NCBI GenBank assembly: GCA_048213135.1
Contig: PS015009.1
Coordinates: forward strand, 1,674,001 to 1,738,000
Reading direction: 5' to 3'
Length of the DNA: 64,000 nucleotides
DNA from: Reclinomonas americana ATCC 50394
Lineage: Eukaryota; Jakobida; Jakobea; Jakobida
Translations under genes and position numbers: made by a program
Shown here: one piece after another, positions 1-9,233 of the stretch
How the letters are laid out: the number at the start of each line of letters is the position of its first letter
Position numbering within the stretch: the stretch's first letter is position 1
Notes under the pieces: generated by a model
Told to the model about the DNA's origin: nothing
Database searches by the model: none
What the model saw: the letters and a program-made list of their open reading frames with translations, nothing else

Positions 1-887
1 AACCGGAATGCTTTTTCCAGGATCTGTATCTCAAAATGTTCCGCTGTAACTGCCGGGTCGCCATCGATATGAAGCGGCGCCAGCCCGGGGTTGTGAATGT
101 GCAGTGTTTTTGTCTGGAAATAACCGACGTCTGTTTTGTGAAATTTCTTATCCTCGTAGGGACGTACCTGGCCGTTATAGATCTGTTTCAGTACAATGTA
201 CAGCATGCGGGCCTTACTCATCTTATTCACGATAACAATATCGAGTAAACCATCGCTGAGGCTGGCCCGGGGCGCAATGGTAAAATTATTGCCGAACTGG
301 TTGCTGTTGGCGATGCTGATGAAAAAAGCGTCTGTTTTCAGATCGTTGTCATCAACAGATAAAGTAAAGGGATAGGGCTTTGCCCTGAAGAAGTTGCGGG
401 CGGATTGTTTGACATAAGTAAGCAACCCTCTTTTTTTCTGCTTCGCGAAGTCGTGCGCCACCTGCGCATCAAAACCAAGTCCGCACAGCATGCAGCTGAA
501 ACGTTTATTGATGTAGAAACCGTCAACCGGGGCGCTGTGTCCGTCAAAGATCACATCCAGTGCTTTTTTAGCGGCTTTCGGAATTTTAGCGGCCAGAGCC
601 AGTCCGTTGCCGCTGCCCATGGGAATGATGCCGATGTTAACTGGAATAGTAAGCAGTGCATTGGCAACCTGGTTTACGGTGCCGTCGCCGCCGCAAACGA
701 TCACGTCGGTGATCTTTTCTTCTTCTATTTTTTGCCGGAGAAAACCGTACTCGCCCTGGGGGTTGGTGTGCATTATCTCGAAAGGGATTTGCCGGGCGGT
801 AGTTTGTTGTTGTATCATCTCCAGCACCTGGGTTTTGTTCCTGGTACCGGAGATGGGATTGATAAAGTAAATGAATCGTCTTGTCAT
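1..887 (-). CDS. Diacylglycerol/lipid kinase family protein (YegS-like), 3' end cut by window
   Basis: The reverse strand is open from an ATG at 887 to the window edge, giving 295 codons without the stop. The product shows the signature of the diacylglycerol kinase catalytic fold: an N-terminal INPISG segment, the nucleotide-binding motif GGDGTVNQVANAL near residue 65 and MGSGNGLA near residue 90, followed by the beta-sandwich region with SLSDGLLDIV. Family members phosphorylate lipids such as diacylglycerol with ATP at the inner membrane; the actual substrate cannot be read from sequence. Most of the usual length of about 290-300 residues is present. It starts 3 bp after the stop of the upstream minus-strand gene, so the two are probably co-transcribed. 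Confidence 0.88.
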   Translation of the reverse strand, partial: MTRRFIYFINPISGTRNKTQVLEMIQQQTTARQIPFEIMHTNPQGEYGFLRQKIEEEKITDVIVCGGDGTVNQVANALLTIPVNIGIIPMGSGNGLALAAKIPKAAKKALDVIFDGHSAPVDGFYINKRFSCMLCGLGFDAQVAHDFAKQKKRGLLTYVKQSARNFFRAKPYPFTLSVDDNDLKTDAFFISIANSNQFGNNFTIAPRASLSDGLLDIVIVNKMSKARMLYIVLKQIYNGQVRPYEDKKFHKTDVGYFQTKTLHIHNPGLAPLHIDGDPAVTAEHFEIQILEKAFR

Positions 888-890
888 ATT

Positions 891-1328
891 TTATTGCCTC
901 CAGAGAGAGCCGATATAATGAACCGACGGCTTCTCTTTGCTCAGGGTATTACCCGGCGTAAGATGCAAATATAACTTCACCGGTTTTCCGGAGATCAGGC
1001 TTTTGAATACTTTTTTATCGGTAAGGATGAACTGGCCTTCGGCGCCAAGGGTTTCATCAACGATAAAGATCTGCTCATCTTTACTGTTCTTTACTTCCAC
1101 TTTACGGAGGTAGCCTTTTTTGAAGCCTTTACCGCTCAGTTGAATGGACAGGCGGTCAACGCTTTTATAGTCTTTCTTTTTATAACCGAGACCGGCGCTG
1201 TCTTTATCATTTTTCATGATGTACTGGCCCGATTTAACGCCATTGATGAACACGTCTACAGTGATCTGGGATTTTGCAGCAAAGGCAAAACCAATAAGGA
1301 TTGCTGCGAATAATAATTTCAATTTCAT
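891..1328 (-). CDS. Small secreted protein of unknown function
   Basis: This is a 145-residue protein with a clear signal peptide (MKLKLLFAAILIGFAFAAKS) and a lysine-rich, beta-prone mature part. I chose the ATG at 1328 because the longer reading from 1364 adds a charged segment in front of an otherwise perfect signal peptide. No recognised domain is visible. It probably acts in the periplasm or outside the cell. The next minus-strand gene, a lipid kinase, starts 3 bp downstream, which suggests co-transcription but says little about function. Confidence 0.7.
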   Translation of the reverse strand: MKLKLLFAAILIGFAFAAKSQITVDVFINGVKSGQYIMKNDKDSAGLGYKKKDYKSVDRLSIQLSGKGFKKGYLRKVEVKNSKDEQIFIVDETLGAEGQFILTDKKVFKSLISGKPVKLYLHLTPGNTLSKEKPSVHYIGSLWRQ

Positions 1329-1540
1329 GGTAATGTTTTTATGTAATGAAAGTTTGGGCGGCAAAGATATAGAAAAGATTTACTTTATATGATACTACTA
1401 AGTGGTAATATTTACATCAAACCCTTGTAAACTGTGGTTTGTATGTTAAAATTTTTACTGATAAATATTTAATTGCAGATAAAGCAGAACTTTAAAAAGT
1501 ATACCCGGTCATTCATTTTAGCCACCTGTTAAACCTTATT

Positions 1541-2146
1541 ATGTCAAAACTAGCCACAGCCGTGTTATGGATCAGTCTCCTATTCACGGCCTGCAACTCG
1601 CCACGCCCCCATCCTGAAGCGGCCCCGGAAACACCGGCAGCCCTGCAGGAAAATAAAAGTTATGAAATAGGTATCAGCAAACGCGGCGGGCACGACCTGG
1701 TAGAAGAACTGTATGATGAACTGCTGAAAAAAGACCAGGAGCTGCAACGGCTGGAAGATATGATAGCCATGCTGGATGAACAGAAGACAGACTCTTTAGC
1801 AGCCTTCCGGGATTACGACAATAAAGTACAATCCTATTACCGTTCCGCCGGAATGCACCTTGGCAATATCAATGATTCTGCCTTACGCATGGAAATAAAA
1901 TCACTGATCGGTAACAGCGAGTCTGCCTATCAGAATAAAATAAGCAGGCACAGCCGGTTGATCGAACTGATCCATGCGAAAGACAGCAGTCTTGCTGACC
2001 TGCATATTGTATTGAAACTGGTGAGGACCATGTCGGTTATGGAGAAGTTCCAGTCTGATCACCTGCCTTCCACCACCCCGGCGGAAATGGTGAACCGCAA
2101 TTTTGACAACGCGATACAAAAGGCAAAAAAACTTTCGGGAAAATAA
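1541..2146 (+). CDS. Putative lipoprotein with coiled-coil segments
   Basis: The 201-residue product starts with a lipoprotein signal (hydrophobic run then LLFTAC, Cys at about residue 18) and a Pro/Ala-rich linker. The rest is mainly charged and helical, with a coiled-coil-like stretch around residues 55-90 (EELYDELLKKDQELQRLED). It is likely anchored to a membrane facing the periplasm. I do not recognise the family. Its stop lies 9 bp from the stop of the convergent fabH. Confidence 0.65.
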   Translation: MSKLATAVLWISLLFTACNSPRPHPEAAPETPAALQENKSYEIGISKRGGHDLVEELYDELLKKDQELQRLEDMIAMLDEQKTDSLAAFRDYDNKVQSYYRSAGMHLGNINDSALRMEIKSLIGNSESAYQNKISRHSRLIELIHAKDSSLADLHIVLKLVRTMSVMEKFQSDHLPSTTPAEMVNRNFDNAIQKAKKLSGK

Positions 2147-2155
2147 ACCGGCACA

Positions 2156-3205
2156 TTACCATTTCAGCAACACGCTTCCCCAGGTAAACCCGCTGCCGAA
2201 CGCGGCGAGACAAACCAGGTCGCCATCTTTGATCATGCCTTTTTCCCAGGCTTCACAAAGGGCAATGGGTACCGAGGCAGCGGTGGTATTGCCAAACTTT
2301 TGAATGTTGTTGTATACCTGGTCGTCTCTCAGTTTCAGCTGCTGCTGTACAAACTGGGCAATACGCAGGTTGGCCTGGTGAGGTATCAGCATATTGATAT
2401 CCGCAGAAGAAAGGCCATTGGCCTGCAATGCTTCGTTGATGGTCTCAGGAAGTTTAACCACGGCTTTCTTGAAAACAGCCGGGCCGTCCATATAAGGAAA
2501 GTTCTGCGCTTTGTCCACCATTTCGTTGCTCATGAACTGCTGCCCGATCTCTGCCTGGTCGAATTCCGCAACGGGTTGCTCCATCCAGTGATTGGCATGT
2601 GTGCCGGGGTTGTACATGGCCAGTATTTCGGCACTTTCGCCATCGCTGTGCAGGTGAGTGCTTAAAATGCCCTGTTCTTCATTTGTAGTGGGTTGCAGTA
2701 CTACAGCACCGGCGCCATCGCCAAAAATAACGCTTACATTCCTCCCCCGGGTACTGAAGTCGAGACCGAAAGAGTGTTTCTCACTACCCACCACCAGTAT
2801 GTTTTTATACATGCCGGTTTTAATGAACTGATCGGCTACGGAAACGGCGTATACAAAGCCGCTGCACTGGTTGCGTATATCCAGCGCGCCAATCTCTTTC
2901 ATTTTCATTGCCCTTTGCAACAGTACACCGCAGCCGGGAAAATAGTAATCCGGACTTAACGTAGCGAAGATGATGAAGTCGATATCCTGCGGGGTAATGC
3001 CGGCCCGCTCAATGGCAATGGTTGCGGCCTTTACACCCATAGTAGTGGTGGTTTCGCCCATCCTGTCGGCATAGCGGCGTTCCTTTATGCCGGTCCGCTC
3101 CTGGATCCATTCGTCACTGGTATCCATAAAACGGAGCATATCCTGGTTGGTAAATACATTCTCCGGCACATAGTATCCTATGCCGGCAATTTTGGCTCTT
3201 ACCAT
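2156..3205 (-). CDS. fabH: 3-oxoacyl-ACP synthase III (FabH)
   Basis: The 349-residue protein matches beta-ketoacyl-ACP synthase III, which condenses acetyl-CoA or another acyl-CoA primer with malonyl-ACP to start fatty acid synthesis in the cytoplasm. The catalytic triad is visible: Cys114 in IRNQCSGF, His276 in IPHQAN and Asn306 in FGNTTAAS. I chose ATG 3205 (MVRAKIAGIGYYVPE) because the fold begins right there; an upstream ATG at 3226 would add seven residues. It stands alone here, away from plsX, rpmF and acpP, so it could be a second FabH-type enzyme with a different primer preference. Confidence 0.9.
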   Translation of the reverse strand: MVRAKIAGIGYYVPENVFTNQDMLRFMDTSDEWIQERTGIKERRYADRMGETTTTMGVKAATIAIERAGITPQDIDFIIFATLSPDYYFPGCGVLLQRAMKMKEIGALDIRNQCSGFVYAVSVADQFIKTGMYKNILVVGSEKHSFGLDFSTRGRNVSVIFGDGAGAVVLQPTTNEEQGILSTHLHSDGESAEILAMYNPGTHANHWMEQPVAEFDQAEIGQQFMSNEMVDKAQNFPYMDGPAVFKKAVVKLPETINEALQANGLSSADINMLIPHQANLRIAQFVQQQLKLRDDQVYNNIQKFGNTTAASVPIALCEAWEKGMIKDGDLVCLAAFGSGFTWGSVLLKW

Positions 3206-3284
3206 GCAATCGTTGTTTTGCGGCAATTTACAAAATGTAAAGGATTTGCAACTGTTTCAAATGAAACCAATCTGCTGAAAAGTA

Positions 3285-3815
3285 TTAATTCGACCTGACC
3301 ATACCCCTGAGGCAGAAGTCGCCATCGTATACGGGGTGTACCCTTGATTTATAATGAAAGGAAACGGAGTTGCGCAGGGCCTCACTGGTAAAGATCATTT
3401 TATTGGTAAAACTTTCCGCCAGCGGGAGCAGGGAAAGTTTTTCATTTTCCAGTTGCAGTTCGGCGATATAAGTGCGGGACTGTATTTTAATATTGAGGAA
3501 CTGCCGCCCGTCTACGGTAGACATAAAAGCAGACCCGGCAAGCGAATCGGAACTAACGATACGGAATGGACGAAGCTGGTCGAGGTAACCGGTGAAAACA
3601 ATATTGTATTCGGTATCTGTCTTCCTGGACAGAGCCATTTTGATGGTTTCGGATTTATCGGAATCCGGCACTTTAACCTGTGCCGACCAGCTGCCTATAA
3701 GGGCATCTTCCACATAAATATTGGGTGTTTCGTCGATGCCATGAGAGGAGCTGTAAGGACAGGAACAAAGGCTGACCGTAAGTGCAAAAAGCGATATGAC
3801 AGATACAGCTTTCAT
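3285..3815 (-). CDS. Putative lipoprotein, unknown function
   Basis: The 176-residue product begins with a lipoprotein-type signal (ALTVSLCSC). The reading frame stays open upstream to 4163, but that extension lies over the CPBP protease gene, so I start at ATG 3815. The mature part contains IGSWSAQVKVPD, reminiscent of small calycin-like or lipocalin-like domains, but I would not assign it. The stop is 79 bp from the fabH start side. Confidence 0.6.
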   Translation of the reverse strand: MKAVSVISLFALTVSLCSCPYSSSHGIDETPNIYVEDALIGSWSAQVKVPDSDKSETIKMALSRKTDTEYNIVFTGYLDQLRPFRIVSSDSLAGSAFMSTVDGRQFLNIKIQSRTYIAELQLENEKLSLLPLAESFTNKMIFTSEALRNSVSFHYKSRVHPVYDGDFCLRGMVRSN

Positions 3816-3874
3816 GTAATGTGAAAATAATACCGTGCCCGGAGATGTGCAATAGTAAAAACACTCAATCAGCC

Positions 3875-4804
3875 TCACTTCTTCAGTAACCCACCGATCC
3901 ATCCGCCCGCTTCCATCATCCATGCTATACCTAAATGGACGACCAAACCTCCCCAAATGCTGCCTGTATTGAGGCTGACGATACCTAAAAGTAATCCGCC
4001 GAAGAAGCTGCTGATGGCCTCGCCCATGGGTTTGCCGAAATGGATGCTGCAGTAGAAGCAGGCTACGGGGATGATGCAATGCGTGCCGCAAACCTGCGCC
4101 AGCGCTAGTATGAGGAAACCGCGAAAGAAAAATTCGATGCTGATAAAATCGGAGCCATAACACAGTTCGTATACCGCGTACTTCCAGGCCGGTGGGTTAG
4201 GATACAACTCCGCCAGGAATTTTGCTTTGGGATAGGTATGTAAAAAATCCTTTTGCGTACTCGCCAGCACAATGAGCGGCAGCATAATAAGCAGCATGAG
4301 CAGGTAGGGGTAGATATTGTGCAGCGGGCGGGTACCGTAAAAAGGCTGGTTGTTCCTGTCTTTCAGCCACCAGATGATGAAGACGGGTGCCAGCAGTACG
4401 ATCACCCTTACAATCCAGTTAATGCAGCGCAGGGCAAACTGGCCATTGCTGCCGGGCCAGATTTGCAGCACCAGTTGCTCGTGGAAATCGAAATTGATGC
4501 GGAAGGAAAAAAATGCAGGTGCCAGCAACAGGATGACCCAGAACCAGGCATTGCTGAAATAATGACAATCATTAAAGAACAGGGGTTGCAGAAAAAAGGC
4601 CCCGGCAAAAGGAACAAAATACAACAGGTAATAGCCTGCCATCTGCGCCAGTCTTGTTTTACCGCCCGCCGCGTATTTTCTTTCGAGCAGGTGCCAGTAA
4701 TTAAGATAGATGAGTATGCCCAGCATGAGCAGCACCAGCAGGAAATAAACAGGATTGAATTCCCTGTCGTAATAATCACGTATGTATTTCAGGATGCTGT
4801 TCAA
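3875..4804 (-). CDS. CPBP-family intramembrane metalloprotease (CAAX/Abi type)
   Basis: This 309-residue integral membrane protein has about eight hydrophobic segments. The C-terminal third carries the CPBP motifs: motif 1 reads IEFFFRG, then FYCSIHFGKP with the candidate metal-binding His, then VVHLGIAWMM with another His. Motif 1 normally has two glutamates (EExxxR); here the first is Ile and only the second is kept. Members cleave prenylated or other membrane substrates, and some give bacteriocin self-immunity or anchor proteins. The substrate is unknown. Confidence 0.8.
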   Translation of the reverse strand: MNSILKYIRDYYDREFNPVYFLLVLLMLGILIYLNYWHLLERKYAAGGKTRLAQMAGYYLLYFVPFAGAFFLQPLFFNDCHYFSNAWFWVILLLAPAFFSFRINFDFHEQLVLQIWPGSNGQFALRCINWIVRVIVLLAPVFIIWWLKDRNNQPFYGTRPLHNIYPYLLMLLIMLPLIVLASTQKDFLHTYPKAKFLAELYPNPPAWKYAVYELCYGSDFISIEFFFRGFLILALAQVCGTHCIIPVACFYCSIHFGKPMGEAISSFFGGLLLGIVSLNTGSIWGGLVVHLGIAWMMEAGGWIGGLLKK

Positions 4805-4843
4805 CGGAAGACTTTGAAAGGAAAATTACAGGATTCACACCAA

Positions 4844-4875
4844 AATAAAAACCCCCGCCAGAAATAGCAGGGGGT
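4844..4875 (-). terminator. Rho-independent terminator after the secreted-protein gene
   Basis: CCCCCGC at 4852-4858 pairs with GCAGGGGG at 4867-4874 with one bulged A. Read on the minus strand the stem is followed by a T-rich tract (4844-4851). It lies 23 bp past the stop of the minus-strand gene ending at 4898. Confidence 0.7.
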
Positions 4876-4897
4876 AATTAAAACAAGAATGAAGAAC

Positions 4898-5719
4898 TTA
4901 TTTGTAACCGATCCAGGTGCGGTTGTCGATATCAAAAAGCCAGTAAATACCATTGGCATAAGCGAAATTGAACCTGTCGTTCATGGGTGCTTCTTCGGGC
5001 AGGCGGAATACCTGTTGCATGTAACCGTCTTTTTCATTGTACAGTTCAATTTGTCGGTCGTTGATGTTGAGTACACCGATCTCTGATTTGGGGATACCTG
5101 TATAAATGGCTGTGGTGGTGTTGTAACCTTCTTTTTCTTCGTAGCTGTTCTCTTCGTCACCGCCGCCATCACCTTTTTTCCTGCCCCAGTGCAGGGTAAC
5201 GGACTCGTCGGAGTAATCGGCACGGATCTTATAAAAACTCACTTTGCCTGCATCCAGGAAACAGGCAGCCTTGCGGGTGTTGCTGTAGTTGCCTACACTG
5301 TTGTCGTTGGGTTGGAAAGTACCTTCTTTGATGGTTTTATAATCGGTGGGAATGCCTTTGCTGTCGAGCACATAAGCAAACCAGCCAGCCTCGCCATAAC
5401 CGTTGCCGCATATTTTTTGTGTAACCGCATCATACCAGAGTCCGCGGGTATCTACACGAGTGGTGAGTTCCTCATCGGAGAGGCGTTTGCCTTTATCATT
5501 GAATACGCCCATGGGAAATCCAATGTTTCCGGCAAAAGAAGCATAGTATTTTTTCTGAACAGGATGCCAGGCAACAGCAGCGCCGCGGGTGCCGCACAAC
5601 TCATCCCCGGTTTCTTTGGGCATTTTCAGTTCCAGTACTTTTTTAAGGGTTTTGGTTTGTGCCAGTAAGGCTACGGGCACGAAGAGGCTTAACAAAATGG
5701 CTGTGGTCAGGTGTTTCAT
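4898..5719 (-). CDS. Secreted protein of unknown function
   Basis: The 273-residue protein has a signal peptide ending ALLAQ. The mature part shows short repeated strands such as AAVAWHPVQKKYYASFAG and GVLNINDRQIELYNEK, which look like propeller blades, but I cannot name the family. It is probably exported to the periplasm or outer surface. It is followed by a good terminator and preceded by an 80-bp gap to obg, so it may be a single-gene transcript or the end of an obg transcript. Confidence 0.65.
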   Translation of the reverse strand: MKHLTTAILLSLFVPVALLAQTKTLKKVLELKMPKETGDELCGTRGAAVAWHPVQKKYYASFAGNIGFPMGVFNDKGKRLSDEELTTRVDTRGLWYDAVTQKICGNGYGEAGWFAYVLDSKGIPTDYKTIKEGTFQPNDNSVGNYSNTRKAACFLDAGKVSFYKIRADYSDESVTLHWGRKKGDGGGDEENSYEEKEGYNTTTAIYTGIPKSEIGVLNINDRQIELYNEKDGYMQQVFRLPEEAPMNDRFNFAYANGIYWLFDIDNRTWIGYK

Positions 5720-5795
5720 TTGTATATTTTTTGCAAAAAATAAAAAAAGCCCCGGAATAACAATACGTGTTGATGGGTATTTTAAGAAAAACGGG

Positions 5796-6794
5796 TTATT
5801 TCACGGGATTAAGGGTCTGCCAGAGCAAATCCTTCAGCTCAGTAAGTCCCCTGCCGGTAACGGAAGAAATAAATACATGTGGTATATGAGGCGGTAATTC
5901 CGCGGCGATGCTTTCCCTGAGTTCATCGTCAAGCATATCGCTTTTACTTACAGCGATCACAAAATCTTTCTGCAGCATTTCGGGGTTATACTGTTCCAGT
6001 TCGTTGTGCAGGATGTCGAATTCCTGCTGGTGGTCTTTACTGTCGGCCGGTATGAGGAATAATAAAATGGAGTTGCGTTCAATATGCCTCAGGAAGCGGT
6101 GTCCCAGGCCTTTGCCTTCCGCGGCGCCTTCAATTATACCGGGCAGATCGGCAATGCAGAAGCTTTTGCCATCGCGGTATTCCACCATACCCAGCTGGGG
6201 TGTTAAAGTGGTAAAGGCATAGTCGGCGATCTTGGGCCTTGCGGCGGTAATACTCGATAAAAGGGTTGATTTTCCGGCATTGGGAAAGCCCACCAGGCCC
6301 ACATCGGCCAGCACTTTCAGTTCCAGTATTTTCCAGCCTTCCACGCCGGGTTCACCGGGCTGGGCATATTCAGGTGCCTGGTTGGTAGCTGTTTTGAAAT
6401 TGCTGTTGCCCAGTCCGCCGCGGCCGCCCCTCAGTAAAATGATCTCCTGCCCGTCTTCCAGTATTTCGGCTTCTTTTTCGCCGGTATCTTCATCGCGGGC
6501 AATGGTGCCCAGCGGTACTTCTATAATGATGTCTTTGCCATTGCGGCCCGTGGAATTGTTCTTGCTGCCGCTTTCCCCATCTTCGGCGAGCACATTTTTG
6601 AAATAGCGTAAATGCAGGAGGGTCCACAGCTGGGCATTGCCTTTGAGGATGATATGCGCTCCCCGGCCGCCATCGCCGCCATCCGGCCCGCCTTTTGCAG
6701 TAAGCTTGTTACGGAGAAAATGTTTGCTGCCCGCGCCGCCATGTCCGCTGCGGCAGAATACTTTTATCTGGTCAACAAAGTTCGATTTTTCCAT
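5796..6794 (-). CDS. obgE: GTPase Obg (ObgE/CgtA)
   Basis: The 332-residue protein is a full-length Obg GTPase, which binds the 50S subunit and links ribosome assembly to the GTP/ppGpp state. The glycine-rich Obg fold comes first ([22 protein letters not shown]), then the G domain: P-loop [11 protein letters not shown] near residue 166, G3 DLPGIIEGA and G4 SKSD. The start at 6794 (MEKSNFVDQ) matches the usual start of the family. Like many Bacteroidota Obg proteins it lacks a long C-terminal domain. Confidence 0.95.
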   Translation of the reverse strand: MEKSNFVDQIKVFCRSGHGGAGSKHFLRNKLTAKGGPDGGDGGRGAHIILKGNAQLWTLLHLRYFKNVLAEDGESGSKNNSTGRNGKDIIIEVPLGTIARDEDTGEKEAEILEDGQEIILLRGGRGGLGNSNFKTATNQAPEYAQPGEPGVEGWKILELKVLADVGLVGFPNAGKSTLLSSITAARPKIADYAFTTLTPQLGMVEYRDGKSFCIADLPGIIEGAAEGKGLGHRFLRHIERNSILLFLIPADSKDHQQEFDILHNELEQYNPEMLQKDFVIAVSKSDMLDDELRESIAAELPPHIPHVFISSVTGRGLTELKDLLWQTLNPVK

Positions 6795-6857
6795 TCGGTG
6801 CAAAGGTCAGGAAAAAATTAAAGAATTACCTTTATACCAGTCATTAAAAATGAGGAT

Positions 6858-7259
6858 ATGTATAAATTGATATTGGGTATATGTATTGCCGCTGCCGCCT
6901 GCGGGCCTTCCAAACAAACGGAAGCCACCACCCCGCCGGTAGTGGAAACGATCAATGAACAGCCTTTAATGAAGGATTCCGCCGTTGCGGGCATTCCGGC
7001 CTGCCTCCAAAAAAAGATCGATTCTTTTAATTTGGTGCAAAAGCATGAGCAACCGCAGAAAGTGATACAATATCAATACAAAGGCAAAACGGTGTATTAT
7101 GTACTTTCCCACTGCTGCGACTTCTTCAACGAATTATACGACAGCAACTGCAACCTGATGGGTTACCCTGATGGCGGTTTCACCGGCAAGGGCGACGGCA
7201 AATTTCCTGATTTTGCGAAAGAAGTGAGTAAGGAAAAGCTGATCTGGGAAGCGAAGTAG
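6858..7259 (+). CDS. Small lipoprotein, DUF6970-like
   Basis: The 133-residue protein has a short lipoprotein signal (ICIAAAACG) and a compact Cys-containing domain with VLSHCCDFFNELYD and GGFTGKGDGKFPDF. I associate this pattern with the DUF6970 family common in Bacteroidota; that link is from memory and was not checked. It is probably membrane-anchored in the periplasm. Its stop lies 5 bp from the convergent paaY stop. Function unknown. Confidence 0.72.
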   Translation: MYKLILGICIAAAACGPSKQTEATTPPVVETINEQPLMKDSAVAGIPACLQKKIDSFNLVQKHEQPQKVIQYQYKGKTVYYVLSHCCDFFNELYDSNCNLMGYPDGGFTGKGDGKFPDFAKEVSKEKLIWEAK

Positions 7260-7264
7260 GGGAG

Positions 7265-7867
7265 TTATTTGTTTTTTGTCTCGTTCCAGGTTTTATACAT
7301 CCGTGTATGCTCCTGCTGCATGGATGAAGGGATTTCCCGCAGCGGTTCGCAGGCCTGCCACCCCTCCGTCATATCTTTTGGCAATTGCTGGTACAGGCGG
7401 GTGCCGTCTGTTTTCCAGGCGATCATTTCATCGGTTACTTCTTTTACAATCTTAGATGGATTGCCTACCACAACACTCCTGGCGGGTACCTCGGTATCGG
7501 CTTTCACCAGCGTTAATGCACCGATGATACATTCATCGCCGATAATGGCATTGTCCATAATAACGGCATTCATCCCGATCAGGCAATTCCTCCCGATAGT
7601 TGCCCCGTGAATGATAGCGCCATGACCAATGTGGCTGTTTTCTTTCAATACAACAGTAATACCAGGGAACATATGAATGGTGCAATTTTCCTGCACATTG
7701 CAGCCATCTTCAATAATGATCTGCCCCCAGTCGCCGCGAATGGCCGCCCCCGGGCCTATGTAACAATTTTTCCCGATGATCACATTGCCGGTAACAGCCG
7801 CCTGCGGGTGAATGAAACTGCTTTCATGCACAACGGGAATATAGTTGTTGAACTGGTAGACCATCAA
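7265..7867 (-). CDS. paaY: PaaY-like hexapeptide-repeat thioesterase / gamma-carbonic anhydrase-like protein
   Basis: The 200-residue protein is a left-handed beta-helix with many hexapeptide repeats (VIIGKNCYIGPGAAIRGD, SHIGHGAIIHGATIGRNC). The metal-binding histidines of the gamma-class fold are present. By sequence alone it could be a generic gamma-carbonic anhydrase-like protein. The name PaaY rests on position: its start overlaps the paaI stop by 4 bp within a phenylacetate locus. PaaY hydrolyses dead-end CoA esters such as 2-hydroxycyclohepta-1,4,6-triene-1-formyl-CoA. Confidence 0.82.
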   Translation of the reverse strand: MMVYQFNNYIPVVHESSFIHPQAAVTGNVIIGKNCYIGPGAAIRGDWGQIIIEDGCNVQENCTIHMFPGITVVLKENSHIGHGAIIHGATIGRNCLIGMNAVIMDNAIIGDECIIGALTLVKADTEVPARSVVVGNPSKIVKEVTDEMIAWKTDGTRLYQQLPKDMTEGWQACEPLREIPSSMQQEHTRMYKTWNETKNK

Positions 7868-8286
7868 ATGAGGGATTTGTTGGTACGGAAACAGGTGCCT
7901 TTAAAAAGCGCTACCACATGGTCATTCTGGTTTTTGATGGTGATGTGGTAAAGGCCGGTACTCCTGCCATTGTGTATTTCTATGGCTTCGGCGGTAAGTA
8001 CATCACCCACGTGTACGGGTTTGGTAAAGTTGATGGCTGTGTCCAGTGCTACCGATAATACATTGCGGTTGTTGCAGGCAAAAGCAAAAGCGCTGTCGGC
8101 CATGGAGAAGGCCACGCCGCCGTGTACGATACCGAAACCATTGATCATTTCACTGCGAACGGTGAGGGTAATGCGGCTGTACCCTTCCCTTACTTCAAGA
8201 ACGGTAATGCCCAGCCATTGTGAGAACAGGTCGTGCTCCATCATATGGGCCACTACTTTACCGGCGAGTTCGTCTTTATCCATCAT
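7864..8286 (-). CDS. paaI: Hydroxyphenylacetyl-CoA thioesterase PaaI
   Basis: The 140-residue hotdog-fold thioesterase carries the family core NGFGIVHGGVAFSMADSAFAFA near residues 50-72, including the HGG turn and the catalytic-helix Asp. PaaI releases CoA from ring-hydroxylated phenylacetyl-CoAs, protecting the CoA pool when the pathway stalls. It lies 22 bp after paaG and overlaps paaY by 4 bp (ATGA arrangement), which implies translational coupling. Confidence 0.9.
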   Translation of the reverse strand: MMDKDELAGKVVAHMMEHDLFSQWLGITVLEVREGYSRITLTVRSEMINGFGIVHGGVAFSMADSAFAFACNNRNVLSVALDTAINFTKPVHVGDVLTAEAIEIHNGRSTGLYHITIKNQNDHVVALFKGTCFRTNKSLI

Positions 8287-8308
8287 TATTGTTTTGGTTG
8301 ATTATAGT

Positions 8309-9085
8309 CTATTCTCCTTTAAAAACAGGCATTCTTTTTTCAAGAAAAGCCTGAACACCTTCTTTGTAATCGTATGTGTCGGCGGCTTTGCGTTGCAGTT
8401 CATCTTCTTTAGCCAGCTGGCCTTCAAAAGAAATGTTCAGCGAATGGTTCAGCGCCTGCTTGGTATAGGCCAGTCCCTGTGTGGGCAGCTGGGCCAGTGT
8501 TTCAGCGATCTTTATACTTTCGGCTGCGAAAGATTCGTCGGGCAGTACTTTATACAGCATGCCGAGTGATTCCGCTTCGGTTGCGCTTACTTTATCGGCC
8601 AGCATCATCAGGGCGCTGGCTTTCTGGAAACCGATGAGCCTGGGCAGGAAATAGGTTCCGCCGCTATCGGGTATCAGCCCGATCTTACTGAAGGCCTGTA
8701 TAAAAGAGGCTGACTGTGTGGCCACCGCCACATCGCAGCACAAAGCGATATTCGCACCGGCACCTGCGGCTACACCATTCACGGCCGCCACAACGGGTTT
8801 GTTGATGCTGCGGATGCGGCTTACGATGGGGTTGTAGTGTTCTGACAATATTTTATCGATGCCGATGGCATTCTCTCCAACCAGCTCTGCCAGGTCCTGC
8901 CCGGCACAGAAAGCCTTGCCATTGCCGGTGATGTAAATGCAGCGGACATTTTTATCTGCGGCGCAATCATCCAGCAGGAACTGTAGTTCCAGCGCCATTT
9001 CCCGGTTAAAGGAATTGAACTTGTCGGGCCGGTTGAGTGTAAGAATGGCGACGGTGTTGGAGATGGTTTTTAATACTGAAGACAT
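8309..9085 (-). CDS. paaG: Enoyl-CoA hydratase/isomerase, probable PaaG
   Basis: The 258-residue crotonase-fold protein has the oxyanion-hole strands GKAFCAGQDLAEL near residue 60 and AAVNGVAAGAGANIALCCD near residue 105. PaaG isomerises the ring-1,2-epoxide of phenylacetyl-CoA to the seven-membered oxepin-CoA and later shifts a double bond. It could also be PaaF, but adjacency to paaI/paaY and the SFIQAFSKIGLIPDSGG block favour PaaG. It is separated from the upstream mgtC-like gene by 148 bp containing dispersed repeats, so it may have its own promoter. Confidence 0.85.
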   Translation of the reverse strand: MSSVLKTISNTVAILTLNRPDKFNSFNREMALELQFLLDDCAADKNVRCIYITGNGKAFCAGQDLAELVGENAIGIDKILSEHYNPIVSRIRSINKPVVAAVNGVAAGAGANIALCCDVAVATQSASFIQAFSKIGLIPDSGGTYFLPRLIGFQKASALMMLADKVSATEAESLGMLYKVLPDESFAAESIKIAETLAQLPTQGLAYTKQALNHSLNISFEGQLAKEDELQRKAADTYDYKEGVQAFLEKRMPVFKGE

Positions 9086-9090
9086 ATTTT

Positions 9091-9141
9091 AATTACGAAT
9101 TATGAATTACGAATTTTACCCTGAGTGAAGCGAAGGATTTC
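9091..9141. repeat. Dispersed intergenic repeat words before paaG
   Basis: Positions 9091-9117 are two overlapping copies of an ATTACGAATT-type word. Read towards paaG this is AATTCGTAATTCATAATTCG, the same vocabulary found just before tsf at 41945-41978. Positions 9119-9141 (CCCTGAGTGAAGCGAAGGAT) resemble a second common Bacteroidota intergenic palindrome family. No coding potential. Confidence 0.6.
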
Positions 9142-9233
9142 ATTCACAGCGAGGATATTTTAATTGACACATTTGCATAACTTGTCCCGTGCCGGATGGC
9201 CGGGATTTGCACATTTTCACATCCGCACATCAC

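Noticed and set aside
3816-4163. Longer N-terminus of the lipoprotein gene at 3.3-3.8 kb
   Set aside because: The extension overlaps the CPBP protease coding region on the same strand, and the shorter form starts with a proper lipoprotein signal.
5735-5815. Terminator after obgE
   Set aside because: The T-rich tract is present, but the only complementary arms (CCCG and CGGG) are short and far apart.
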